A stretch of 64,000 bases of DNA, from the NCBI GenBank assembly GCA_018266435.1, contig JAFEAL010000003.1:212130-276129 (forward strand), in the 5' to 3' direction. A model generated the notes under the pieces. It worked only from the letters and a program-made list of their open reading frames with translations. It ran no database searches and was not told the origin of the DNA. A program made the position numbers and the translations under genes. The DNA comes from Bacteroidota bacterium (GTDB lineage: Bacteria > Bacteroidota > Bacteroidia > Cytophagales > Cyclobacteriaceae). Below, one piece after another: positions 36,708 to 45,499 of the stretch; position 1 is the stretch's first letter, and each line of letters begins with the position of its first letter.

Positions 36708-37670
36708 ATGAAAAAAGTTTTAATTACCGGAGGAGCAGGCTTTCTGGGCAGTTCACTTGCTCAGGGAATGCTCGATCGGGGCATGTCTGTTGCATTGGTC
36801 GATAATCTTTCTACGGGTGATTTGCGCAAAATTCCCCAACATGAACACGCCCGGTTTATTAAATGTGATGTAAATAAATACAACGACATAGCCTCTGTGA
36901 TCACTTCACAAAAATTTGATTACGTTTTTCATTACGCGGCTGTAGTAGGAGTAAAGCGAACGCTGGAAAGACCCGTGAGCGTTTTGGAAGATATTCATGG
37001 AATTGAAAATATGCTCAACCTATGCAAGAATACAGGGGTAAAACGATTTTTCTTTACTTCTTCTTCTGAGGTGTACGGTGAGCCGGTTGAATTTCCTCAA
37101 AACGAGGAAACAACTCCGCTAAATTCTCGCCTGCCTTATGCAATCGTGAAAAACGTGGGTGAAGCTTTTTGTCGCTCCTATTACCAAGAGTATGGTTTGC
37201 CATATACGGTATTGCGCTTCTTCAATACGTATGGCCCAAAGCAGAGTGTAGATTTTGTAATGTCTAAGTTCATCAAAGCAGCATTGGCCAACAGGCCACT
37301 CACTATTTATGGAGATGGAAGCCAAACGAGGACTTTTTGTTTTGTAAAAAACAATGTAGAGGCTATCATCAAATGTCTCGAAGAAGGGATATATGTTAAT
37401 GATGTTGTAAACGTGGGTAGCGACCAAAGCATTTCGATACTTCAATTGGCACAAAAAATTATTGAAATAGCACAATCTAAGTCGATCATTGAATTTTTGC
37501 CGCCTTTGAAAGAAGGAGATATGACCCGCAGAAAACCAGACATTACCAAAATGTCGAGACTTATCAAAAACTTTACTTCGCTGGAAGAAGGAGTGCGTCA
37601 GATTATTGAAAGTGATATTTTTTATCAACTCAATAACATCGATAAGGCTAAAACCTTATTTCCCGTATGA
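36708..37670 (+). CDS. NAD-dependent nucleotide-sugar epimerase/dehydratase (copy 1)
   Basis: A 320-residue extended short-chain dehydrogenase. NAD motif TGGAGFLGSS with Gly8, 11 and 14; catalytic Ser near SSSEVYGEP (118-126) and YxxxK as Tyr144-Lys148. It resembles UDP-glucose 4-epimerase or GDP/UDP-sugar dehydratase types, most likely making a sugar nucleotide for the polysaccharide. The product is strikingly like that of the gene at 45500 (same motifs and same EETTPLNSRLPYA and FFNTYGPKQS stretches). It begins the cluster and overlaps the ABC permease start by 4 bases. Confidence 0.85.
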   Translation: MKKVLITGGAGFLGSSLAQGMLDRGMSVALVDNLSTGDLRKIPQHEHARFIKCDVNKYNDIASVITSQKFDYVFHYAAVVGVKRTLERPVSVLEDIHGIENMLNLCKNTGVKRFFFTSSSEVYGEPVEFPQNEETTPLNSRLPYAIVKNVGEAFCRSYYQEYGLPYTVLRFFNTYGPKQSVDFVMSKFIKAALANRPLTIYGDGSQTRTFCFVKNNVEAIIKCLEEGIYVNDVVNVGSDQSISILQLAQKIIEIAQSKSIIEFLPPLKEGDMTRRKPDITKMSRLIKNFTSLEEGVRQIIESDIFYQLNNIDKAKTLFPV

Positions 37671-38497
37671 GCCAGTTACGCGAAGAAGAATTTATCATTG
37701 AGCCAACAGGTAATCTGTTTAATTTTAAAGAGATTTGGCACTACCGTGAACTGTTTTATTTTTTTACCTGGCGCGATATTAAAATAAAATACAAGCAAAC
37801 GATGCTGGGTTTTCTGTGGGCTATCCTTCAGCCCCTGTTGATGATGACGATTTTTACTTTGTTTTTCGGGCGGGCCTTAAACATTCCTTCACAAAATCTG
37901 CCCTACCCGGTTTATGTTTTTTCGGGATTACTAATTTGGAATATCTTTTCTACCGGGCTTAGCAATGCCGCCAACAGCATGGTGAACAACGCCTCCATCA
38001 TTAAGAAAATTTATTTTCCGAGATTGATCGTGCCCGTGTCATCCATTCTTGTAGCACTGTTTGATTTCTTGATGGCGCTGATTTTGTTCATGAGTATTTT
38101 GATTTTCTATCAGCAGCCGGTGTCATGGACAATTATTTTTTATTGGCCCTTCGCCATGTTGCTGAGTGTAATTGCCACCCTGGGCTTAGGCAGTTGGCTT
38201 GCCGCTTTGAATGTGAAGTACCGCGACTTCCGCTACGTCATTCCATTCCTCATTCAGGTGCTTTTCTTTTTAACTCCCGTCATCTATCCGATCACCTTAT
38301 TAAAATACCCGATGCTGCAATACGCACTCGCTACGTCCCCTATGTATGTTGCGGTGGAATTTTTTCGGTTGCCGCTAACCGGCTCTTTGCCTAACCTGGA
38401 TTTAGTTTGGATCAGCCTGGGTTCCAATATTGTTTTCCTTTTGATCGGGTTGATCTATTTTAGAAAGACCGAAGATTTTTTTGCTGACATAGCCTAA
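37667..38497 (+). CDS. wzm: ABC-2 type polysaccharide export permease
   Basis: A 276-residue integral membrane protein of the Wzm/TagG family, the channel of ABC-transporter-dependent export of undecaprenol-linked polysaccharide. It has about six membrane helices and the family opening KIKYKQTMLGFLWAILQPLLMM. The C-terminal helices and FFRLPLTG-type loop are typical. It overlaps the epimerase by 4 bases (ATGA) and is followed 67 bases later by the matching ATPase. Substrate specificity lies largely in the ATPase C-terminus, see next gene. Confidence 0.92.
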   Translation: MSQLREEEFIIEPTGNLFNFKEIWHYRELFYFFTWRDIKIKYKQTMLGFLWAILQPLLMMTIFTLFFGRALNIPSQNLPYPVYVFSGLLIWNIFSTGLSNAANSMVNNASIIKKIYFPRLIVPVSSILVALFDFLMALILFMSILIFYQQPVSWTIIFYWPFAMLLSVIATLGLGSWLAALNVKYRDFRYVIPFLIQVLFFLTPVIYPITLLKYPMLQYALATSPMYVAVEFFRLPLTGSLPNLDLVWISLGSNIVFLLIGLIYFRKTEDFFADIA

Positions 38498-38549
38498 TTC
38501 ACAAAGTCTATAAGAATGATTTCATGATAAAAGATAGATAGCAGACTGC

Positions 38550-38557
38550 TAATTTTG
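38550..38557 (+). promoter_or_regulatory. Candidate -7 element before wzt
   Basis: TAATTTTG matches TAnnTTTG exactly, 7 bases before the wzt ATG at 38565. It overlaps by one base the short palindrome AGCAG-A-CTGCT (38540-38550). It could be an internal promoter of the cluster. Confidence 0.4.
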
Positions 38558-38564
38558 TACTTGA

Positions 38565-39788
38565 ATGAAGCCCATCCTCGAAATACAAAACATCTCTAAA
38601 AAATTCCGCATCAGTCACCAAACCGCTGGCTACCTGAGTTTGCGCGAACGTATGACAAATGTGCTGAAGTTTGAAAAAAACAACACGGAAGATTTTTGGG
38701 CATTAAAAGATGTTTCGTTTGATGTGCAGCCGGGTGACTCAATAGGAATCATTGGGCGAAATGGAGCAGGAAAATCTACGTTATTAAAAATTCTTTCAAA
38801 GATCACACCGCCTACTTCAGGAAAAATCATTTCACGCGGACGCATAGCCAGCTTGCTCGAAGTAGGTACTGGTTTTCACCCCGAGTTGACCGGCCGGGAA
38901 AACATTTTCTTCAACGGCTCATTGCTGGGCATGAAGCGTAAGGAAATTGAAAGTAAATTTGACGAGATCGTTGACTTCAGTGGGGTAGAAAAATTTTTAG
39001 ACACCCCGCTAAAACATTATAGCAGCGGCATGCAGTTGCGCCTGGCTTTTGCCGTGGCTGCTTTTCTCGAACCTGAAATTTTGATTATTGACGAAGTACT
39101 GGCGGTGGGCGATGCGGAATTCCAAAAGAAGTGTTTGGGCAAGATGGAAGATGTGAGCAAGAGTGGAAGAACGATTTTATTTGTAAGCCATAATATGACG
39201 GCTGTAGATCTGTTATGCAATAAGTCTGTTTTATTGAGTGGTGGCAGAATTATTAAAGAAGGATCAACAAAAGACGTAATTGCGCAGTACTTGAATGAAG
39301 GAGACTCAAAAGAAAATCAAACCGATGGAGAGATCATATTTTGTGATACAGATTTGCCCATTAAGAAAATTGAAGTAATAGCAGATGGTAGAAAATCAAT
39401 GACTACAAAAATGGGTGGCAGCCTCTCTTTGCAAGTACACTTCGAGTCAAAAGCACCACTTGAAGAACCGGTATTGGGACTGATCTTTAAAGACAGTCAG
39501 CGCTCACCTTTGTTGGGAATAAACAACAGACACTACATAGGGAATTTTAATTTACAACCCATGATGAATGGTATTATTTCAGTAGAAATACCCAAGCTCA
39601 CCCTGTTTGAAGGAATTTACTTTATAGATGTTCATTTTGGCAACCTTTTCAGAGATATACAAGTCATTCAGGACTGTTTTTCTATCAATGTAGAAGCGCT
39701 GAACTTTTCAAACAAGGGTCAATTGCCGGAAAGAAAATTAAATCGATTTTTTATCGACCCCGTTTTGTGGTCACTGAAAGAAAATTAA
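38565..39788 (+). CDS. wzt: Polysaccharide export ABC ATPase with C-terminal carbohydrate-binding domain
   Basis: A 407-residue ATPase. The first 240 residues are an ABC domain with Walker A GRNGAGKST (64-72), signature YSSGMQLRLAFA and Walker B ILIIDEVLAVGD. The remaining about 160 residues form a separate beta-rich domain as in Wzt proteins of O-antigen export (for example E. coli O9a), where it recognises the modified non-reducing end of the chain. Export therefore probably needs a chain-terminating modification, such as methylation by the enzymes that follow. The gene at 39790 starts 1 base after the stop. Confidence 0.93.
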   Translation: MKPILEIQNISKKFRISHQTAGYLSLRERMTNVLKFEKNNTEDFWALKDVSFDVQPGDSIGIIGRNGAGKSTLLKILSKITPPTSGKIISRGRIASLLEVGTGFHPELTGRENIFFNGSLLGMKRKEIESKFDEIVDFSGVEKFLDTPLKHYSSGMQLRLAFAVAAFLEPEILIIDEVLAVGDAEFQKKCLGKMEDVSKSGRTILFVSHNMTAVDLLCNKSVLLSGGRIIKEGSTKDVIAQYLNEGDSKENQTDGEIIFCDTDLPIKKIEVIADGRKSMTTKMGGSLSLQVHFESKAPLEEPVLGLIFKDSQRSPLLGINNRHYIGNFNLQPMMNGIISVEIPKLTLFEGIYFIDVHFGNLFRDIQVIQDCFSINVEALNFSNKGQLPERKLNRFFIDPVLWSLKEN

Positions 39789-39789
39789 T

Positions 39790-40461
39790 ATGATACGTAA
39801 TTTTTTAAAAAGGCTGAGTAAGGCTTATTATTTTTCACAAATAAATACCAGTGATCAGTTTATTCAAATGTATTTTAAAAATAGAAATTCTCTTCAAGAG
39901 CACTATACAACTGATCTAAACGAACAATATCAAATTTACACCCGAACAATTTCTACCCCTAATATGGCAGCATCGCTTGAGCTATGCAGTTTTCTATTAG
40001 CATTATGTCAAGAAAATAAATTCGAAAAACTTCTTGATATGGGGTCGGGCTTTACTTCATTTGTGTTGCGACAATACCAACATAATTCTGATAAGAACAT
40101 AGAAGTTTATTCTGTAGATGACGATGAAGAATGGCTACAGAAAACGAAAAATTATCTAACTGAAAAAAGACTACCCACTACTAATGTTTTAAGTCTTAAA
40201 AAATTTTATGATTCAAACGTTAAAGAATTTGATCTGATCGTTCATGATCTCAACTTTGTTGAAGAGCGGATAAAACATGTTGAAAAAGTAGTAGAATTAA
40301 TCAAACCAAACGGTACTATCATTTTTGATGATGTGCATAAAATGGATTATTGTTTGGAGCTATTAAAAAAATTGAAAAAATACCCCGGAACGATATACAA
40401 TTTAGAGCCAATCACACGCGATCAGTTTAATCGTTTTTCTTTAGCTTTTGTAAAGAGATAG
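39790..40461 (+). CDS. SAM-dependent methyltransferase, cluster gene
   Basis: A 223-residue methyltransferase with motif I LLDMGSGFTSFVLRQY, an acidic loop after VYSVDDDEEW, and GTIIFDDVHKMDYCLELL near the end. The N-terminal ~60 residues are a helical extension. The substrate is not evident; directly after wzt, a role in modifying or terminating the exported glycan is plausible. It starts 1 base after wzt and ends 3 bases before the next gene (GTG start). Confidence 0.75.
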   Translation: MIRNFLKRLSKAYYFSQINTSDQFIQMYFKNRNSLQEHYTTDLNEQYQIYTRTISTPNMAASLELCSFLLALCQENKFEKLLDMGSGFTSFVLRQYQHNSDKNIEVYSVDDDEEWLQKTKNYLTEKRLPTTNVLSLKKFYDSNVKEFDLIVHDLNFVEERIKHVEKVVELIKPNGTIIFDDVHKMDYCLELLKKLKKYPGTIYNLEPITRDQFNRFSLAFVKR

Positions 40462-40464
40462 GAC

Positions 40465-41367
40465 GTGCAACTGAGTATTATTATTCCCACAAAGGATCGA
40501 GGAGAAATTTTTAAATTAACTCTTCGACATGCTTTAGATGCTATGGAGGAACTTCCCTGTGAAATTATAGTTGTCAATGATTCAAAAACATCAAAGCCAA
40601 CTGTACCTCAATCTTCGAATATTCGGCTGGTTGATAATTTAAAAAACGGAGTAGCGTCTGCCAGAAATTTAGGCGCTTCTCTTGCAGTGTCTCCAAACCT
40701 ATTGTTTCTAGATGATGATATCTTGATTTCAAAAAAATCACTGACGCACGTTTTGAATCATAGTTATCTTTTAGAAAACTCATGTTTCAACCTGAATTGG
40801 GAGTACCCGCAGGAGCCAATAGCTCAATTAAAGCAATATCAATTTGGGCGTTTTTTACTAAAACAAAAATTAACTGCATTTGAAGGTTGGTATAACGATG
40901 CTTCCTGGCAGCCCAATGCACTATTTCAATCGCGTGCCGTAGCAAGTTTTCATCTCTCCATTTCTAAAGCAAACTTTGAGAAATCAGGAGGGTATAATGA
41001 GTCGTTTCCATTTTCCGGATTTGAAGACTATGATTTCCCAATGAGGCTGAAGAAGATGGGCTTACGGTTGTATATAGATACACGGGCAACCGTACACCAC
41101 AATGAAGCAGACCGGATGGATTTGGATAATTGGCTGGCAACGCAAGAACGAAGAGCTATTACGAGGAGAGTGGCGGTTAACTCAGGGTATGGGGATCTGG
41201 CATTGAACTATGGTTTTATGAAAGCCATTATTTTAAAGCTATTCTTAATACCAGGCTGGACATCTTTTATAAAAAGCATACCCAACATAAAACTTTTAGA
41301 CCCTTTTTATTTTAAAATGATAGGAATAATGGCTGCATCGCGAATTTATAAAGGTTATACTTCATGA
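40465..41367 (+). CDS. Glycosyltransferase, GT2 family
   Basis: A 300-residue GT-A transferase. LSIIIPTKDRGEIFKLTLRHAL opens the nucleotide-sugar domain, FLDDDIL is the DxD metal motif, and GFEDYDFPMRLKKMGLRL is the ED-containing acceptor motif of the GT2 class. GTG start at 40465, 3 bases after the previous gene. Its stop overlaps the FkbM methyltransferase start by 4 bases. The transferred sugar is unknown. Confidence 0.88.
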   Translation: MQLSIIIPTKDRGEIFKLTLRHALDAMEELPCEIIVVNDSKTSKPTVPQSSNIRLVDNLKNGVASARNLGASLAVSPNLLFLDDDILISKKSLTHVLNHSYLLENSCFNLNWEYPQEPIAQLKQYQFGRFLLKQKLTAFEGWYNDASWQPNALFQSRAVASFHLSISKANFEKSGGYNESFPFSGFEDYDFPMRLKKMGLRLYIDTRATVHHNEADRMDLDNWLATQERRAITRRVAVNSGYGDLALNYGFMKAIILKLFLIPGWTSFIKSIPNIKLLDPFYFKMIGIMAASRIYKGYTS

Positions 41368-42236
41368 CACAAGGCTTAACGTTTAAGGTTAAATTATTCA
41401 ATTTGTTCAGACAAACATTTAAAATTAAATGGATAGAACAATACTTAGCCAAGCTAACTGCGGGTAAAAACCCCAATCATTTTTTTTCAAAATTGGTTCC
41501 TAACCATTATCAATATCAACACGGAAGTTTTCGTAATATTTTCAGAGATGGAATAAGAATGAATGTTGACATAAGTGATTACGTTGGCCATTACTATTAT
41601 TTTGGTTTTAAGGATAAAAGTATTGAGAGACTCTTTTCACTGTGTCACGAAAATTTTTCTGTTATAGATGTCGGTACAAACTGGGGGTGGACATTACTTA
41701 AGTTTTCTTCGCTTGCTAAGAATGGCACTGTGCTTGGGTTTGAACCCGATCCGGTAAATTTTAATCATTGCAAAAAAAATGTCATGCTTAATCAAGCAAA
41801 CAATATTCACCTCTTTCCTGTAGGGCTAGGCGATCTAAACACTACTTTAAAAATAGAAGTCCGAACAGTTACTAATCGAGGAGGAAACCGTATTGCTGTT
41901 AACCCAAATCAAAATGGAGCAGATGTAGAGATCATTAGGTTAGATGACTTTACTCCTGCCACCAAACTATCTCATATAAACTTGATAAAAATAGATGTAG
42001 AGGGCTATGAACATCATGTTTTAAAAGGGGCAAAAGAAATTCTTCGCCAACACATGCCCGTTTTATTTATTGAATTAGATAACAACAACTTAAGAGATCA
42101 GGGTAGTTCAGCAGTTTCCTTAATTCAATTTTTGATTGACATAGGCTACCGGCACATTGTAAATGCTGAAACTGAAGAATCTATAACTTTGCAAACCAAT
42201 TTTGACAATTGCCATCTGGATATCATAGCAAAGTAA
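41364..42236 (+). CDS. FkbM family methyltransferase
   Basis: A 290-residue methyltransferase with SVIDVGTNWGWTLLKFSS (motif I), GTVLGFEPDPVNFNHCKKN and INLIKIDVEGYEHHVLKGA, the signature IDVEGxExxVLxGA of FkbM (Methyltransf_21). FkbM proteins often O-methylate sugars in polysaccharide loci. The N-terminal about 70 residues are an extra helical region. The gene overlaps the GT2 gene before it by 4 bases and the GT4 gene starts directly after its stop, with no gap. Confidence 0.9.
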   Translation: MTQGLTFKVKLFNLFRQTFKIKWIEQYLAKLTAGKNPNHFFSKLVPNHYQYQHGSFRNIFRDGIRMNVDISDYVGHYYYFGFKDKSIERLFSLCHENFSVIDVGTNWGWTLLKFSSLAKNGTVLGFEPDPVNFNHCKKNVMLNQANNIHLFPVGLGDLNTTLKIEVRTVTNRGGNRIAVNPNQNGADVEIIRLDDFTPATKLSHINLIKIDVEGYEHHVLKGAKEILRQHMPVLFIELDNNNLRDQGSSAVSLIQFLIDIGYRHIVNAETEESITLQTNFDNCHLDIIAK

Positions 42237-43352
42237 ATGCTTCCGAAAAAAAAAATCATTTACATCATCTCGCACGTCCACAAATCACTGGCATTCGAGT
42301 GGACGGCCGTTGCTTTAAAAAAATATTATGACATTACATTTATTTTATTAAACCCGCAACACACTTCATTAGAGGGTTTTCTCATAGAAAACGAAATAAA
42401 TGTTTACCGAATAAACTATCGAGGCAAAAAAGATTTTGTAGCAGCGTTGGTTAAAACATTTCGTTTTTTGCTCAAGTTTAAACCTGAAGTTGTACATGCC
42501 CACTTGCTCGATGCTCAGCTTATTGGTCTGTCGTCTGCCTGGGTGGCAGGAATAAAGAAGAGGGTTTACACCCGGCACAACAGTAATTTTCATCATGTAT
42601 ACCATCGAAAAGGAATATTCTTGGATAAGGTTAGCAATTGGCTGGCCACAGCAATAGTATCCATTAGCAAGGCTACGGATATTTCATTAACACAACTTGA
42701 GAAAGTTGACCCTTCGAAAATCAAAAAAATTCCGCATGGCTTTAACCTGTCGGTTTTTGATAGCGTTGAATTAATTCGTGTGACTACTGTACGAAAAAAA
42801 TGGAGCGTACCAGAAAACGCTATTTGCATAGGTGTGATTGCGCGCCACATCGAGTGGAAGGGTATACAATACATCGTTCCGGCCTTTAAAAAATTTTTAA
42901 GGAGTCATCCCGCTTCGTGCCTGATCTTGGCCAATGCTTCGGGCCCATATCACGAAACTATTATGGAGTTGACAAATGAAATCCCCAGGCAGAACCTAAT
43001 CTTGATTCCCTTTGAAGAAGATGTTGCCGCACTCTACAAACTATTTGATATTTACGTGCACACTCCGATTGACGAAATTTGTGAAGCCTTTGGACAAACG
43101 TATATTGAAGCGCTGGCATGTGGCGTGCCATCGGTGTTTACGTTGTCAGGAGTAGCCAGCGAATTTGTTGTCCATTTGCAGAATGCATGGGTAGCAAATT
43201 ATAAAGACGAAGAATCAATTTTTGCAGGAATGAAAGCATTGACAGACAGTGCACAGCTAAGAACGCAACTTATTGAAAACGGGAAAAAGAGCATTGCCAG
43301 GTTTGAGATTAAATCAATGACAGAAGCACTACAAAAAATGTACGATGAGTAG
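42237..43352 (+). CDS. Glycosyltransferase, GT4 family
   Basis: A 371-residue GT-B transferase. The N-terminal domain starts KKKIIYIISHVHKSLAFEW; the C-terminal donor domain has IGVIARHIEWKGIQYIVPAF and EICEAFGQTYIEALACGVPSV, the E-x7-E motif region of GT4 retaining enzymes. It begins directly after the FkbM stop and overlaps the next glycosyltransferase by 8 bases, in keeping with one transcript. Sugar specificity cannot be read. Confidence 0.9.
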   Translation: MLPKKKIIYIISHVHKSLAFEWTAVALKKYYDITFILLNPQHTSLEGFLIENEINVYRINYRGKKDFVAALVKTFRFLLKFKPEVVHAHLLDAQLIGLSSAWVAGIKKRVYTRHNSNFHHVYHRKGIFLDKVSNWLATAIVSISKATDISLTQLEKVDPSKIKKIPHGFNLSVFDSVELIRVTTVRKKWSVPENAICIGVIARHIEWKGIQYIVPAFKKFLRSHPASCLILANASGPYHETIMELTNEIPRQNLILIPFEEDVAALYKLFDIYVHTPIDEICEAFGQTYIEALACGVPSVFTLSGVASEFVVHLQNAWVANYKDEESIFAGMKALTDSAQLRTQLIENGKKSIARFEIKSMTEALQKMYDE

Positions 43353-44229
43353 CCCTTTTTTCAGTGTAATCATTCCCACCTACAACCGTGCCAGGTTTAT
43401 TGGTAAGACAATACAATCTGTTTTAGCTCAACAATTTCAGGATTTTGAAATCATTGTGGTAGATGACGGCAGCACAGACAACACAAGAAACGAAGTAGCT
43501 AAAATAAAAAACTCCAATCTTTTTTATCACAGAAAAGAAAATGGCGAGCGTGGTGCTGCCCGAAATTATGGAGCCAAAAAAGCCAGAGGTCAATACGTTA
43601 CTTTTCTTGATTCGGATGATTTAGTGTACAATCATCACCTGGCAACTGCAAAAAGATTTTGTGATGATCATTCCCCAGTTATTTTTCACCTGAACTACGA
43701 TATTAAAGATGAAAAAGGAAAACTGATTCGCCCTGCGGTTTCTTTGCAAAACATCAACTCGGAAATCCTCACAGGAAATGTTTTAAGTTGCAATGGAGTC
43801 TTTATAAAGACTGAAATTTTTTTAGATAATCAATTTGTTGAAGACATAGCCTTAGCATCACTGGAAGATTGGGAACTGTGGATTCGGATGTCTTCGAGGT
43901 ATTCATTCCTCAATAGCAATGTAGTAACCTCCACCGTAGTGCAGCACGATGCCCGTAGTGTATTAGACGGGAATACACAACGGATAAAAACTAAGGCAGA
44001 AAAATTTTGCCACTATGTTTTAACAGATGAAAAAAACAAGATAGTGTATGGCAATAAATTAAATCAGGCAAAAGCAAGTGCATTGACATATGCAGCCTTA
44101 CACCTCGTCATGGCAAATGAAAAAAACGCAATCGTATTCAAATATCTTTGTCGCGGTATCAAAGAAAACCCTCGCGAAATTCTACGAAAACGTTTTTTTG
44201 CAATTTTAAAAAAAATAATTCTTGGTTGA
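43345..44229 (+). CDS. Glycosyltransferase, GT2 family
   Basis: A 294-residue GT-A transferase of the GT2 family: FFSVIIPTYNRARFIGKTIQ, QDFEIIVVDDGSTDNT, GERGAARNYGAKKARG and FLDSDD are all canonical. The C-terminal part has a Trp-rich ASLEDWELWIRMS, the ED acceptor motif. It overlaps the gene before by 8 bases. The real start of the next gene lies 35 bases after its stop. Confidence 0.92.
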   Translation: MSSPFFSVIIPTYNRARFIGKTIQSVLAQQFQDFEIIVVDDGSTDNTRNEVAKIKNSNLFYHRKENGERGAARNYGAKKARGQYVTFLDSDDLVYNHHLATAKRFCDDHSPVIFHLNYDIKDEKGKLIRPAVSLQNINSEILTGNVLSCNGVFIKTEIFLDNQFVEDIALASLEDWELWIRMSSRYSFLNSNVVTSTVVQHDARSVLDGNTQRIKTKAEKFCHYVLTDEKNKIVYGNKLNQAKASALTYAALHLVMANEKNAIVFKYLCRGIKENPREILRKRFFAILKKIILG

Positions 44230-44264
44230 ATGAGACCGGCAGTATAAATCAGAAAGAATGTTAT

Positions 44265-45467
44265 ATGAAAAACGTTTTGGCCCTTACCTATTGGAGTTAC
44301 CCCGATGCGCTGGTTCAGACGTATACGCTCCCGTATGTTCGGATCATAAAAAAAAATCTTCCTCCCGACAGCATCATTTACTTGGTAACACTTGAAAAAA
44401 ATAAAAATAGTATTGTTTCAGCAGAAGTTGGCGAGTCCTTAAAAAGCGAAGGAATTGTCTGGAAGCCATTTATATACCGACCTTTTGGAATGCGTGCCTT
44501 TATCAACTGGCTTATAGTTGGCGCACAATTATCCTACTGGATAGTTGCAAAAAAAATTTCTGTAATCCACTGCTGGGGCACACCAGCCGGAGCCATCGGA
44601 TTTGTTTTATCAACACTGACCCAAAAAAAATTAATCATAGACAGCTACGAACCCCATGCCGAAGCGATGGTTGAAAACGGAACCTGGAACAAAAACGGGC
44701 TTGCGTTTAAATTACTTTTTTGGCTAGAAAAAAAACAAAGCAAACGGGCAGATGTCATAATTGCAGCCACAGCTGGAATGCAAGCGTATGCCAAAGAAAA
44801 ATACGGAGTGACAAAAACCAATTTTTTGGTAAAACCAGCCTGCGTTGATTTGGAACTTTTCACCTTGAAAAATTTAAAGAAAAAAGAATTGGTAGAGAAA
44901 TTTCAATTTCAAAATAAAATAGTGTGTGTCTATGCCGGTAAATTTGGTGGTATCTACCTTGACCATGAAATTTTCGATTTTCTTAAAATTTGTCACCGTT
45001 TTTGGGGTGATGCGTTTCGTGTTATGCTGTTGACGAATCATCCACCACAAGAGATCAAGGATTATTGTGAAAAGTCAGGACTGCCGGTTGAAATTATTCA
45101 AACCGCATTTGTGCCTCATCAATCCATTCCTGATTATTTGGGACTTGGCGATTTTGCAATCACACCTGTAAAACCCGTACCAACCAAAAAATATTGCACA
45201 CCCATTAAAGATGGAGAATATTGGGCGCTGGGCCTGCCCGTGGTGATCCCGAAAAATATTTCAGATGACTCATCGATAATCGAACAGAATAGTATTGGAG
45301 CTGTACTATCAGGTTTTGATGAGGTATCGTACCGGGAGGCTGTCGTGAAGATTGATGCCTTGATAAAAAGACATCACCAAAAACGATTTGAAGAAATCAG
45401 GCAAATAGCTATTCGGTACCGCTCATTTGAAATAGCAGAAAACGTGTACCGTTCCGCCTATCCATAA
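44265..45467 (+). CDS. Glycosyltransferase, GT4-like
   Basis: A 400-residue GT-B transferase. I chose the ATG at 44265 (MKNVLALTYWSYPDAL) because the longer frame back to 44148 is inside the previous gene. The donor domain has VCVYAGKFGGIYLDHEI, then CTPIKDGEYWALGLPVVIPKN, the GT4 donor region. The N-terminal half has HCWGTPAGAIG and a membrane-associated-looking hydrophobic stretch. It is the last glycosyltransferase before epimerase copy 2, with 32 bases between. Confidence 0.85.
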   Translation: MKNVLALTYWSYPDALVQTYTLPYVRIIKKNLPPDSIIYLVTLEKNKNSIVSAEVGESLKSEGIVWKPFIYRPFGMRAFINWLIVGAQLSYWIVAKKISVIHCWGTPAGAIGFVLSTLTQKKLIIDSYEPHAEAMVENGTWNKNGLAFKLLFWLEKKQSKRADVIIAATAGMQAYAKEKYGVTKTNFLVKPACVDLELFTLKNLKKKELVEKFQFQNKIVCVYAGKFGGIYLDHEIFDFLKICHRFWGDAFRVMLLTNHPPQEIKDYCEKSGLPVEIIQTAFVPHQSIPDYLGLGDFAITPVKPVPTKKYCTPIKDGEYWALGLPVVIPKNISDDSSIIEQNSIGAVLSGFDEVSYREAVVKIDALIKRHHQKRFEEIRQIAIRYRSFEIAENVYRSAYP

Positions 45468-45486
45468 AGCATTGCAATCGGTTTTG

Positions 45487-45494
45487 TATTTTTG
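45487..45494 (+). promoter_or_regulatory. Candidate -7 element before epimerase copy 2
   Basis: TATTTTTG is an exact TAnnTTTG match, 5 bases before the ATG at 45500. If used, transcription would start at or near the start codon. Confidence 0.35.
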
Positions 45495-45499
45495 GGGCA

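Noticed and set aside
38540..38550. AGCAG-A-CTGCT palindrome at the wzt -7 element
   Set aside because: Only five base pairs with a one-base centre; too common by chance to call an operator.
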